DNA of 64,000 nt from Apis mellifera (GCF_003254395.2 NC_037646.1:11713381-11777380), one strand, 5' to 3'. Positions 51,801 through 63,287 are shown, numbered from the stretch's first letter. Numbers and translations: made by a program. The notes: generated from the letters alone by a model not told the origin.

Positions 51801-54688
51801 GAGTATGACGCGGATGGCCATCGCTTCGGTTGATGAGGCTAATGGATGGTTGAAACCCGAGAAGGCAGAAGAGGGAAAAAGAGGGGGAGGAAAGAGGCCA
51901 AGGGAGAGGCCGTGACAGCCGCTAAGTGCCTCATCCTTCACCCTTCCTCCTCCTCCTGCTCCTCCTACTCTCTTCCTCGCAACGCATAGAAAAATCCTTC
52001 CTTCTCTATCTCTCTTCCACCCATCCTCCCCCTTCCCTATAACTGCCACCCTCATGTGAAACCTAATCATTTTTACCAAGCGTCACGGATATTTCGTATT
52101 ACGTCTACATTAGGTTCTCCGGTAACGGTCTGCCTTTTTATCGAAACCACAGTTGCTGCTGCCTTTCGACTACTCGACGAGATCAATTAGGGGATGAAGT
52201 CGGCCCAAATAGATCCAATTAGAATCTAAAGGGTTTATAATTTTGTTTCTTTGGATCTGACCATTTTGAAGAGTGAACGACTTTTTCATACATTTCTTAG
52301 TATGTTCTTTAAAATGTGTATGCGTTTCTTTTTCAAGATTTAAGATAGAATATTTTGTTTTTTCTCTAAATATTTGAGAATGGGGATTTACTTGGGTAAT
52401 CCTCTTTCTATAAGATAATCGAAAATTAATTAAATGAGAAGAATATAAATTTTGATTCTTCAAGTGAAGAAGAATAATTAGATATATTCTTCTTGGCTAG
52501 TTTCAATGGAAAAATCCATATTGAACAACTTTCTGTGAAAAATTTCTCGAGCACAAAGAATTGGTTAAATTATACTGAAATTATTCCCATTGAATCCATT
52601 ATATTGGATATGAATGTGAATATGTTCCGTATATTCCTTTCTATTGTGTATATGTCGATATAAATATTAGGAAAAACAAGGAAGTTTATATTTAAACAAC
52701 GGTGTATAAAAATTCCAATGTAAACGTACACGAACAATCGAAGAGAAAAAGAGAAGGGAGGGATCGAGAAACGCGTAGAGTGAAAAGAATTTGATCGATG
52801 AAAATTCGCGTACAGACGATAATCGAGAATGGGAAATTGTAAGAAAGGAAAAATGAGGGTAGAGGAAAAGGGAGAAGCGCGGATCACCTGGCCGTCCTAA
52901 TCAAACAGAACGTACGAATGCTACGCAAACAATATGTCCATGACCATGCCAGTGGAAATGCCGAAAGCGTTGGTCGGAGCGGCACATTACTGTAGCCTAG
53001 CTGCAAAGTCGAGAGAGAATGAGAAAAAGTGGATTCTTTCTTTCTCTCTTTTCCGTCTCTCTATACGTTTTGTTTTCACTTCCCACGTTTTCTATCTGCC
53101 CAACTTTTACGCTTCCAACTTCCTGCCTCTTTTCCACTAAATGAATTTTTTTTCTACAAATCTATCGACTAATCGTGAAAACTGATATAGCGATGACACA
53201 TTCTGCTCACTTGTGGAAAACTTTTATGTCGCTCAATAAGTATTACGAATCACTATTTAATAATAATAACGATGTAAATTAAATTGAACGAATGGAAATT
53301 ATTTAGAATTTATCTTTTTTTCTTTATTTTTATTTAGAGCGAATTAAAAATAAATAGAGAATTGATTTTAAAGTTTGTATGAAAATATAAAATTAATATT
53401 TACGTTTAAATTTGCCACTTCTAACGACCTTTGGTTCAATTTCTCCTCCACCATAGATTTTACTTTCGAAATCAATCCCTCCTCGCACGTTTTGTTGGCT
53501 TGTCTGATTTCGCGAATAAAATCTAAAGGAATTAAAATATTTGTGTCATTTTGTGTACATTATATTGTAACTGTATTATTGTTTGTATTAATATTAATAA
53601 CACAAAATTGGATTAATTAAATTTAAAAATTCAAAGAGGTTCTAGGAATAATCTGTTATAACAAGTTTTGTTAATATTTACCTGATAACATTCCTGGTTG
53701 ATAATCTGAAGAGCTGCTATATTTACACTGTGCTAGTTTTGCTTTCATACTGCCTAGTTCCGATTTTGTTTCGTTTAACTCTTTGAACAATTGACTGTTG
53801 CCTTTTTTCAGTTCCGTCATCTGAAAGTAAAATTATACGATTATTGATATATATATATCTGTTATATTTTAAATATATATAACTTGTATATCCACCTGTT
53901 CGATAAGAGATAAGACAAGTTTATTGCTACGTCCAACTGTAGTAATAGAGCTTCCACTATCGATACTATCAGAATCTTCGCTTTGAGTTTGAACTGGAGC
54001 TTCTGCAGATCCAAGACCAGGATCCGAATACCTCCGATGCTCTGAATTTGGTTCATCTCCATTTATTTCATTACTCTTGTTACCAGTAGGTGGCAAGCTT
54101 GCATAATCTCCATTTTGATAATTAATAGGCACGGAAGATTCTACTCCATTTTCTTGCAAACTTGAGTAACCATTCCCCATAGAATTCATATTCAAATTCA
54201 TTGGAAAATTTTGATTACAATGCCGTCTGGGTCTACCGTGAACAGTTCTAATGCCAGAAAATGGTACTGGTTGATATAGCCTATACATGGTTGGAAGTGA
54301 AACAGGTTCCATAGTATATGTCATGGGCATCTGTGTATAACCACACATGCTAGGATCGGATGTTGTTGTAAAAAGACGCTGTCCATTGTTCGAAAAGTTT
54401 TGTTGTACATTGGACTGCCACAATAGATGCTGATACTCCATTCCAGGTACCATGTCGTTATTTTGATTGTTTTGCATGTTATTCATCCATAAACCAAGTA
54501 TGTTATTTTTTTTACTTGATCTTTTCTTATTTTTCTTAGAATGACTAGAGATATCCTCGCGATACCCTGACCTAGATGTATCCAATTTGCTAAAAATTTT
54601 ATTAAAATTAAAAATATTAACGATTATGAATCGAACGAATCGCATAAAATATCACGACGTACCTTTTATCCATTTTTACGGACGACAT
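48811..54688 (-). CDS. Uncharacterised coiled-coil protein, six coding exons
   Basis: Exons on the minus strand: 54663-54688, 53896-54589, 53682-53820, 53404-53522, 51132-51226 and 48811-50014. All junctions are GT-AG and phases fit, giving about 758 residues. The start ATG is at 54688 (MSSVKMDK); a second ATG at 54673 has good context. Residues 1-45 are Ser/Lys-rich. About 45-225 is Asn/Gln/Met/Tyr-rich without a recognised domain. About 231-375 is a coiled coil (LVLSLIEQMTELKK, LFKELNETKSEL, EVANLNNRIIKLTEEKEE, KLEEEVAMLKLN). Exon 6 adds a low-complexity Ser/Thr, Asn/His, Glu-rich and basic region (SGRKKRGSLVSRRSLSE) and ends RATYTTAYI. I do not recognise the family; no enzyme motif, signal peptide or membrane segment is seen. 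It is divergently arranged with Sec23. Exon 2 is AT-rich and exon 6 GC-rich. Exon structure is fairly sure; function is unknown. Confidence 0.8.
52888..53000 (-). other. Possible cassette (poison) exon in the coiled-coil gene
   Basis: A GC-rich 113-base island in an AT-rich intron. It is bounded on the minus strand by a strong acceptor (pyrimidine-rich, ending GACTTTGCAG) and donor CCAG|GTGATC. It is open in the phase left by exon 4. However, 113 is not a multiple of three, and joining to exon 5 would give a stop after two codons. On the + strand the same bases encode LAVLIKQNVRMLRKQYVHDH and 15 more residues before a stop, which also looks protein-like. Inclusion is unproven. Confidence 0.3.
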
Positions 54689-55080
54689 ACACCGTGTCAG
54701 AGGTTAGTCGAAAATCAACACTTGTAATATACGTGACATGGAGATTTGACCAGATATCGTACCGTAATGCGTACGCAGAAATATTGATATCTTGATTTTT
54801 TATAAACTTAGCTTAGCAATATCGTAGTAATAGTAAATACGGACGGTAAACACTCGACTCACTCTGTTCTATTCAGAATCAGTGGTTATCACTTTGCGGC
54901 TGATTGGTTGAATGAATCCCTACTCTTTCCTAACTGCAAAACGTAATTATTTATATCACAAACGATGTATAAGATATACGTTTATTGCTACTTTGTGTTA
55001 TTACGTTTTAAAATACTGATCGTGTAAAAAATCATATATCGGACCCGTCTCTTAAGCTCATAAATTATGTAGAGCAAGTA
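54689..55080. other. Left part of the divergent promoter region
   Basis: Upstream of the coiled-coil gene start. It has no open frame of interest. The 5' UTR and promoter of that gene should lie here, but no TATA box or initiator could be fixed. Confidence 0.4.
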
Positions 55081-55553
55081 TAGACAAAGAGAGGAAATGA
55101 TAGAGAAGGACAAAGATAGGGTAAAAATATTGAAATCAACGCCATCTTCAGAGTGCCGCAAATAAAACTCAATAAAGAAAAGATAGAAGATAGATGGAGA
55201 AAGATAGAGATAGGATAAGAATTAACTTTTAGCACCATCTCTTGAGTATGAAAAATATTTCACGTTGAGCATCTTTCAAAGAGATGACGCTATTAAGTAC
55301 TTATAAGTTAAATACTTATATAACGATTTCTTTTGTATTCAAAAGATGGCACTGATCTTTAATTTTTATCTTAGTTTAAAATCTTTATTCAAAAGATGAC
55401 ACTAACGATCAATTCTTGCCCTATCTTTTTTCTCTTTTATTTTCTCTCCTTTCTTTATTGAGTTTCATTTAGAGCGGCACTCTAAAGATGGCGTTAATTT
55501 CAATATTTTTATCTTATCCCTGTCTTTTTCTCATTATTTCCTCTCCTTGTCTA
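55081..55553. mobile_element. Foldback (MITE-like) element with long inverted arms
   Basis: The left arm starts TAGACAAAGAGAGGAAAT at 55081. The right arm is its diverged reverse complement and ends at 55553 (ATTTCCTCTCCTTGTCTA). Shared inner blocks include AAAATATTGAAAT, ACGCCATCTT, AGAGTGCCGC, ACTCAATAAAGAAA and GATAGG. Arms are roughly 190 bases and clearly related although imperfect. The centre (about 55265-55345) contains AGATGRCRCT-type motifs repeated again. Both ends abut TA (55079-55080 and 55554-55555), the target duplication of Tc1/mariner-type elements. There is no transposase frame, so it is non-autonomous. It lies between two divergently transcribed genes. Confidence 0.75.
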
Positions 55554-55853
55554 TATTTGTTTTACAAATTATAACATTGTCAATATGAACACTTGTGACA
55601 ATCTATGGATCAAAAAGATTTAAGATCTCTTTTAATAAAAATAAGAAAGAGATAACAGTTTGAATATTTTTATATGTTATACGTATATTTTATATATATA
55701 TATCTGTATTTATATACTTTCATTATTGCATTTGTATATTTTTTATTTTTTTATATTTTTTTTATAATATATATATATTTTTAATTTTATATGATGCCTA
55801 AATTTTGTTTACTACAAATATATATATATGTATATAAATACGAATACCGCCTT

Positions 55854-55928
55854 TGACGTTAAGGCATTGTACGCATGCGCCATAGTAGTTCTTCCAAGCT
55901 TTCAAGTGACGTGGCTTCAATGACGGCA
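55854..55928 (+). promoter_or_regulatory. Putative Sec23 promoter elements (TGACGT sites)
   Basis: Just upstream of the inferred Sec23 5' UTR there are TGACGTT at 55854-55860, TGACGTGGC at 55907-55915 and TGACGG near 55921. The second, read in reverse, is GCCACGTCA, the core bound by the CREB3/CrebA family of secretory-pathway activators and close to the ATF6/XBP1-type site. Family knowledge supports this role for COPII genes; binding here is inference. Confidence 0.45.
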
Positions 55929-56075
55929 CGAGTTGTACTGTTACGGTGAAGTAGTGTCCTTTTAATTCAATTGTAAAATAATGCTGTAATTATGAGAACT
56001 TGATAGTAAAGATTATTTAAAATTATCTCAAGCTTATAATTAAAAGTATACGATAGTCATCGTTGACTTAATTAG

Positions 56076-56198
56076 GTATGTTTAACCTAAAATCACTTAT
56101 TATACATTCTTTACACTTGTCACATATTTAAAAATTATATGAATATTAAGGATTAAAATTAAATGTTATTTTTATTATCTGATATTCCTTGATTACAG
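56076..56198 (+). other. Probable 5' UTR intron of Sec23
   Basis: A donor ATTAG|GTATGT at 56076 and an acceptor TTGATTACAG ending at 56198 bracket the segment, and the Sec23 ATG lies four bases into the next exon. This implies a non-coding first exon from roughly 55930 to 56075. Confidence 0.5.
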
Positions 56199-56202
56199 CA
56201 AC

Positions 56203-59200
56203 ATGACTACTTATGAAGATTTCATTCAACAAAATGAAGACCGTGATGGAATACGTATTACTTGGAATGTTTGGCCCTCATCACGTGTAGATGCTACTAG
56301 ACTTGTTGTACCCTTAGGAACACTTTATCAACCGATCAAAGAAAGGCCAGATCTGCCACCAATACAATATGATCCTGTTCTTTGTACAAGATCTACATGT
56401 AGAGCAATTTTAAATCCATTATGCCAAGTCGATTACCGTGCTAAATTATGGGTGTGCAATCTATGCTTTCAAAGAAATCCTGTAAGAATTAAATCATATT
56501 GATTATAAAAATAAACATAATTATCTTGTAATAAAATAATATTTGATATATAATATATTTTCAGTTTCCTCCACAATATGCTGCTATTTCAGAACAACAT
56601 CAACCAGCTGAATTAATTCCAAAATTTTCAACTATTGAATATACCATAATGGTAATTAATATTTGTATTAAAATAAAATATTGTTTTTATTACTCTATTG
56701 GATATTAATTATTATTATTTTTAAATAGAGAGCACAGTGTTTACCACCCATTTTTTTACTGGTTGTGGATACATGTATGGATGACGAAGAACTAGGTTCT
56801 CTCAAAGATTCTTTACAAATGTCACTTTCTTTACTTCCACCTAATGCTCTAATTGGTCTTATTACATTTGGAAGAATGGTACAAGTACATGAATTAAGTT
56901 GTGAAGGATGCAGTAAAAGTTATGTTTTTCGTGGTACTAAAGATTTACAACCAAAACAAGTTCAAGACATGCTAGGTATATTTTTATAATAAAATATAAT
57001 TGTACAAAATGGATATTTATTATCACGACTTGTAGGTATAGGTCGGCCAATACCAGGTCAAAATCCAAATCAACAAAGAGGACCTGGTGGACAACCATTA
57101 CCAGCAGCAAATCGTTTTTTACAACCTGTACATAAATGTGATATGAGTTTAACAGATCTTTTGGGAGAACTTCAACGAGATCCATGGCCAGTCGGGCCAG
57201 GAAAACGTCCATTGCGATCGACGGGTGTCGCATTAGCTGTTGCTACTGGTCTTTTAGAAGCTAGTTATGCTAATACAGGAGCCAGGTATGTATTTCGATT
57301 ATAAATTTTTTATTCGAACATTTTGAATAAAAATATATTATTTTAAGTTATTATTTTTAGAATAATGCTATTTGTGGGTGGACCTTGTTCTCAAGGACCT
57401 GGTCAAGTCGTAACGGATGACTTACGGCAACCTATTAGATCGCATCATGATATTCAAAAAGATAACGCTAAACATATGAAAAAGGCAACTAAACATTATG
57501 ATTCTCTCGCGTCACGCGCTGCAACAAACGGTCATATAATAGATATCTATTCATGCGCTCTCGATCAAACCGGTTTATTAGAAATGAGACAATGTTGCAA
57601 TTCAACTGGTGGTCACATGCTTATGGGAGATTCTTTCAATTCTTCTCTATTCAAGCAAACATTCCAACGTGTGTTTGCTAAAGATCATAAAGGCGATTTG
57701 AAAATGGCATTTAATGCAACATTGGAAGTGAAAACGTCACGAGAAATTAAAGTTTCCGGTGCGATCGGACCCTGCGTATCTCTAGGAGTAAAAGGATCAA
57801 GTGTCGGAGAACAAGAAGTAGGATTAGGTGGTACATGCCAGTGGAAATTTTGTTCCCTTACACCTTCCACTACTACAGCATTATTTTTCGAAGTTGTCAA
57901 TCAACATACGGCACCAATTCCTCAAGGTGGAAGAGGCTGTATTCAATTTATCACACAGTATCAACATAGTAGCGGTCAACGAAGAATCAGAGTTACTACA
58001 ATTGCTAGAAAGTATGTTAATATATTTGTTAAATTTTTATTATTATTAATGTTTATTGATCTTTTTAATCATAATAATTTCGATTATAGTTGGGCAGATG
58101 CATCGACATCTTTACATCATATAAGTGCCGGATTTGATCAAGAAGCAGCTGCTGTTCTCATGTCGCGTTTAGCTGTATTTAGGGCAGAAAGTGACGATGG
58201 ACCAGATGTTTTAAGATGGGTCGATCGTATGCTTATTAGATTAGTTTGTATTTTTTATTAAATTTATATTTAACATTTAATATAATATATGTAATATTTC
58301 TAACATTAAGTATTTCTTTTATAGTGCCAGAAATTTGGAGAATACACAAAAGATGATCCAAATAGTTTTAGACTTGCAGAAAACTTTTCTTTATATCCTC
58401 AATTTATGTATCATTTGCGTAGATCGCAATTTCTACAAGTATTTAATAATTCTCCCGATGAAACTAGTTTTTATAGGTCAGCTATCATTATACTTTCGTG
58501 TTTCAATCAATTGAAATATTATTACTAATTAAATTTTAAATTATTATAGGCATATGCTCATGCGAGAAGATTTAACAAATTCTTTGATAATGGTACAGCC
58601 AATTTTGTACAGTTATGGATTTAGTGGTCCTCCAGAACCAGTTTTATTAGATACATCGTCTATTCAGCCAGATAGAATTTTATTGATGGATACTTTCTTC
58701 CAAATCCTTATATTCCATGGAGAGGTACTTATTTATCATTGTTTTTGATTAATAATAATATGCTTGCAATGTATATTAATTTATTACAGACCATTGCACA
58801 ATGGCGTCAATTAAAATATCAAGATTTGCCAGAATATGAGAATTTCCGGCAATTATTGGCAGCACCTGTTGATGATGCTGCTGAAATATTAGCCGAACGG
58901 TTCCCTGCACCTAGATATATCGATACCGAACAAGGTGGTTCACAAGCAAGGTTTTTGTTAAGCAAAGTGAATCCAAGTCAAACTCATAACAATATGTATG
59001 CTTATGGAGCGGTAAGTACATTGTTTAATATTTTTATTCTTAATGATATAAATACATTTTCAACTTTTCAAATTTATTCATATATATTCATATTAGATTA
59101 TTTTATTTATTTTTCATTTTCAACGAATTAAACATTTTAATCAATCATATGTAATTAATAATCTTTTCATGTCATCGTGATCCTGCAACCAGGGGATGCC

Positions 59201-59820
59201 GATACCCAGTGGGGTGTGTTTTATATTCATTTGATAATTATATTTTTTTTCTTTATATTTGCTTTTATTGCTTTGGTAATGGAATTAGTGGGGAAAATTT
59301 AGAAATTTAAATAGTTAATATTTCTTATCTATACAATAAAATATTTATTTTTATTTATTTTTTTCATCATAATATTTTTTAACAGTAGTAAAAAGTAACT
59401 AACAAATATTAACTATTACTTCAAAACTATCGCTATAAAAATATCAATTTTAAGTCATTTTAAATTATTTCACGTTATTTAACACAATTTCACTATAAGG
59501 CAAGCATAAAATTCTACACACTTTAACTGTTTTTTGCAATAGTATTATCACAATTCACTGGTGGTTGGCATCAAAAAGATCTTTGTTCGCAAAATACATA
59601 TTTTATGAATTATAATTAACTTTAATCTATTTATTTATTTATTTATTGGTTTAGCAATAAAACTTATTAGCTTTTCTTCATTTTATTGATTATTATTTCT
59701 AATTTTTAATTAATTTTTATTCTAATTTAGGAAAGTGGAGCACCTGTCTTAACTGATGATGTCAGTTTACAAGTATTCATGGAGCATTTAAAAAAATTAG
59801 CCGTGTCATCCACGGCTTAA
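56203..59820 (+). CDS. Sec23: Protein transport protein Sec23 (COPII coat subunit)
   Basis: Ten coding exons: 56203-56481, 56565-56651, 56729-56975, 57036-57285, 57361-58011, 58090-58243, 58325-58476, 58550-58724, 58790-59011 and 59731-59820. Phases fit and give about 768 residues, against 765 for human SEC23A. The protein starts MTTYEDFIQQNE. The zinc finger cysteines are at 61, 66, 85 and 88. The trunk region has VVDTCMDDEELGSL and LIGLITFGRMVQVHEL, followed by the beta-sandwich and helical parts (TTIARNWADA, SFDQEAAA-like). The gelsolin-like end has DTEQGGSQARFLLSKV, containing the arginine that inserts into Sar1. It ends EHLKKLAVSSTA. Sec23 is the Sar1 GTPase-activating subunit that pairs with Sec24 in COPII vesicle formation at ER exit sites. 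It is divergent from the coiled-coil gene. A 21-nt alternative exon may lie in the last intron. Confidence 0.97.
59193..59213 (+). other. Candidate 21-nt in-phase microexon of Sec23
   Basis: Within the AT-rich last intron, a GC-rich 21-base segment is bounded by an acceptor (CCTGCAACCAG) and a donor (GGG|GTGTGT). It encodes GMPIPSG in the phase left by the preceding exon (ends 59011, phase 0). Inclusion would insert seven residues between YGA and ESGAPVLTDD near the C-terminus without changing frame. Confidence 0.5.
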
Positions 59821-59830
59821 ATTATTATGC

Positions 59831-59845
59831 AATAAATGCAATAAA
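59831..59845 (+). terminator. Poly(A) signals of Sec23
   Basis: Two AATAAA hexamers at 59831-59836 and 59840-59845 follow the Sec23 stop codon by 10-20 bases. That gives a very short 3' UTR unless later sites are used. Confidence 0.5.
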
Positions 59846-60318
59846 TATTCTTCATTATTTTGCATATGCAAATTTTAATGATTTGAAATATAATGAGGTA
59901 CCGATAGTTACAATCTATTGAAAAAGATAAAATAAATGCAGTAAGAATTTTCATTATATCGAGAATGTACGATTAATTAAATATAATTCCTCAATATTTT
60001 TTTTGAAGTCAAGATATAATTCATGTACAAATAAAATACATAGTATTCGTGTAATACATATTTTACATTCATGTTTCCCATTTTTTTAATGTGTCATCAA
60101 TAGCATAACTTATTTTCCAATAGTACTTGTTTATGTAAATGTAATACATAATGTAATACATAGTAAATGTTATCATATTTTTCTTTGGAAAATGTAAGCA
60201 GTATAACAAGACAAATAATAAATTAAATGTTGTAAACTGTAGATTAACAAAAATCTGTAATAACTATGGAATTTATATATATACTATAAATCATAAAAAT
60301 CATATAATTGTATCATTT

Positions 60319-60324
60319 TTTATT
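60319..60324 (-). terminator. Poly(A) signal candidate of the CHP1 gene
   Basis: TTTATT on the + strand is AATAAA on the gene strand, about 245 bases downstream of the stop codon at 60570. The hexamer alone is weak evidence in AT-rich DNA. Confidence 0.3.
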
Positions 60325-60569
60325 AATTAAATTACAGCTGTTTTAATAACAGTTAAAAAAAAAAAAAAGGAATTTACTATCTTACCTTTCATTGTATCAT
60401 TAAATATTGAATATAACTTCAACTTTTTTTCATATAAAATAAATATAAGAAGATATATAAGAAAAAATAAACTGTTATATTCATCATTATTATTATAAAT
60501 TATAATAAATTTTAATATATATGCCCAACACATCAGCAAATTGTGCATTATTTGAAGAAAAAAAATAAA

Positions 60570-61625
60570 TTAACTAAGAAATCGTATAGACATTTTTTGT
60601 TCTACATCTGTCCTCTCTAATGCTTTACAAAACTCTTCAAATGAAATCATTCCATCACCATTTTCATCAGCCTCTACTATAGTTCTTTCTGCAATACTAG
60701 TTAACTGTTCCTCGCTAAAATAAAATAAATAAGATATTTTTAAATAAATTAAAAAATAAATAAATTATATAAATTATTTAAATTTATTTTATTTTTAAGT
60801 AATAAATTAAATTATTTTTGTTACCTAATATTTGCACCAACCATCATATGCAAAATAGCTAATAATTCATCTTTTGATATTAAATCATCATTATCCAAAT
60901 CATACATTTTGAAAGCAACTGAAATATAAAAAAATTTTAAAATATAATATAAACATATTTTAAAATTTTTTTCGATTTTATTTGATTTTATTGATCAACT
61001 CATTATTAACTTACATTTTAATTTCTCTTGTCTAGAATTTAATCTATTAGGACTATTTTTTTTAATGGGTCTGAAGTGAGCCAGCACTTGCATAAATTGT
61101 AAGAAATTCACCCTATCATTACCACTTTCATCAAAGAAAGCATTTACAATTCTATCACCAAGAGGATTTATTGCCAATTCTGGAATTCTAAGGAAATCTT
61201 CTCTACTAAGAGTTCCACAATCTCCACGATCAAGACTTGTAAAACGACTATATAAACGTTCAATCTGGTTTGGTGTAACTATAACACAAAGCAAAAATTT
61301 AATCAATAAATATATATACATTATTACAATGCATTTTAAATAAATATATATTAATAATTAAATAAATATTCTCAAATATAAAATAAATATAATAAAAAAT
61401 ATATATGATCATTATTATAATTTTCATAATAGGAAATATAATATATAAAATATATTATAAACTAACAATTATATTAAATAAATATTACAGATTATATCTT
61501 AAATAATAATAAATTTGAATGTTTTTTTGAAATAATGTATTTTATAAATAAAACTTACATCCAGTGGCTTCTTGGATTTGTGCTATTTCTTCTTCGCGTA
61601 GAAGAAGGCTAGATCTATTACCCAT
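60570..61625 (-). CDS. Chp1: Calcineurin B homologous protein (CHP1 type)
   Basis: Four exons: 61559-61625, 61015-61278, 60825-60918 and 60570-60714. Phases fit and give 189 residues; human CHP1 has 195. The protein begins MGNRSSLLLREEE, with Gly2 and Ser6 fitting N-myristoylation. Conserved blocks are LYSRFTSLDRGDCGTLSRED, FLRIPELAINPLGDRI, NSRQEKLKFAFKMYDLD and EQKMSIRFLS at the end. EF-hands 3 (DLDNDDLISKDE) and 4 (DENGDGMISFEE) keep the calcium ligands. EF-hands 1 and 2 are degenerate, as usual in the family. CHP1 proteins bind Na+/H+ exchangers and other membrane clients and act in trafficking and pH control. The gene is tail-to-tail with Sec23 and head-to-head with Sec61 gamma. It is clearly CHP rather than calcineurin B itself, because the RIPELAINPLGDRI block and C-terminus match CHP1. 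Confidence 0.94.
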
Positions 61626-62464
61626 ATTTTCTTTGATGTAATTAAAATATTTTTAATAAAATAATTTAATAACTTTAAGTTAATTTAAATATATTAATTC
61701 ATATTTAATTTCTTTTTTTTAGAATGTACACTTTCTATATGTGATATTCTAACATTTGACAAATAATCATAAGTGTCAAAGGTTACTAATGAAAAAAAAT
61801 CTCAAGTCTGATATACAATATGTTATTCCAATAGACAAATTTTATATATACTTAACATTAATATAATATGTTCAAATAATTTTTTAAAGTCATTTTATTT
61901 AAAAAAAAATATATATTTGATACAATATTTTTTGCAATTATTTTCAATATAATATTATAAATTTAATAATAATATTACAAATATAACAAACATTACAAGA
62001 AAATTTCGTGCCAAAATTGAAATAAAAAAAAAATTAAATTTTGTATTCTAAAAATTCTATTAATTATTATAAAGTTTCCACTATTATATTCCCTAGTATA
62101 GGGATTTATGCACAAATATTATATAAAGAATTCGAAACGACTTTATATATATATTTATTTTACATAATATCATTCATTAATATTTTTCTTTGCTATTTGA
62201 TCTTTCTTTTTCATTTAACGAAAATTTATTTATATAAAAAAATTTTTTTTTATGTTATTTAAACTTTCATCATTCATTTTTTATATAGGAAATTATTATA
62301 CGAATTCACACGAATTATTATAAATTATTATATAAATTATTTAAATATTGTTTCGAATTTAATTAATATTACCGTTAATATTATTTCACAAAATTTTTTT
62401 CAAATTTAAAAAAATTATATGTTCGTGCTATGACTTTATAATTCCAACATCAGTGATCAGGAAG

Positions 62465-62492
62465 TGACGTTCATACAGCATAGTGTCCACGT
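62465..62492 (+). promoter_or_regulatory. Putative Sec61 gamma promoter elements
   Basis: TGACGT at 62465-62470 and CCACGT at 62487-62492 lie about 80-110 bases before the end of the inferred non-coding first exon. They are half-matches to CREB3/CrebA- and ER-stress-type sites, weaker than the site at Sec23. This segment is GC-richer than its surroundings and probably holds the transcription start. Confidence 0.35.
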
Positions 62493-62572
62493 AGCGCCTC
62501 AGCTTCTGACGAGCGTAGTTTTTCGTACGTCAAATATAACAGTTTGTGAAGCGTTCTTCATTTATACATATT

Positions 62573-62920
62573 GTGAGTACTGTGTTTTAAAGAAAAACTT
62601 TTTGATCTTTTCAAAGAAAATTAAGAAAAAAATTAACAACGCATCAATGGATAATTTTTGTAACCTATAAGTTATTTTAACTGTTATTACCGAGTCAAAA
62701 AATTAATACATATATTTTTTTTTATTGAAGTGAAATATAACAATTTCTTAGATATAGTATAAATTTAAAAGCACATGTAATTTTGCACATCGTTCGTAAT
62801 AATAAAATCGTAATAATAAATAAAATTTTACACGAATATTATCAGTTTATTCTAATTATAAAAAGTGAATATAAATGGTTTGTCAATATAAACTTCATTG
62901 CACGAATATTTTATTTTCAG
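62573..62920 (+). other. Probable 5' UTR intron of Sec61 gamma
   Basis: A donor CATATT|GTGAGT at 62573 and an acceptor TTATTTTCAG ending at 62920 bracket the segment. The ATG follows 13 bases into the next exon. Confidence 0.6.
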
Positions 62921-62933
62921 TTACACAAATACA

Positions 62934-63287
62934 ATGGATCAAGTGAAGAAACTTACCGAACCTGGACGTCAATTTGCGAAAGATAGTATTCGTCTTATTA
63001 AACGATGCACAAAACCTGATAGGAAGGGTATGTTTATAACAAATGTCATTAATTATTTTCTGAATTTTGTTTTACTCTAACTTATTGTTTGGTGATTCTT
63101 AGAATTTCAGAAAATTGCCATTGCCACTGCCATTGGTTTTTGCATAATGGGTTTTATAGGATTCTTTGTCAAATTAATTCATATTCCAATTAATAACATC
63201 ATTGTGTAAGTATAAATTTGATCATATATTGTTAATATCTCTTTAAATAATTATATTGATGTTATTGTATCTTTCAGGGGTTCATAA
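62934..63287 (+). CDS. Sec61gamma: Protein transport protein Sec61 subunit gamma
   Basis: Three coding exons, 62934-63027, 63103-63205 and 63278-63287, give 68 residues, the usual family length. The sequence starts MDQVKKLTEPGRQFAKDSIR, continues LIKRCTKPDRKEFQKIA, has one membrane helix at about residues 36-58 (ATAIGFCIMGFIGFFVKLIH), and ends PINNIIVGS. Sec61 gamma is the tail-anchored clamp subunit of the ER translocon (SecE homologue) and works with Sec61 alpha and beta. The last exon codes only the final three residues plus stop, split within the Val codon. It is head-to-head with the CHP1 gene at about 0.9 kb. Identity is very secure. Confidence 0.97.

Noticed and set aside
51546..52079. 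177-residue minus-strand frame within the coiled-coil gene intron
   Set aside because: No splice phase fits the flanking exons, its end is a Phe/Lys run, and the composition is biased.
56937..57233. 98-residue minus-strand frame opposite Sec23
   Set aside because: Antisense shadow of Sec23 exons 3 and 4.
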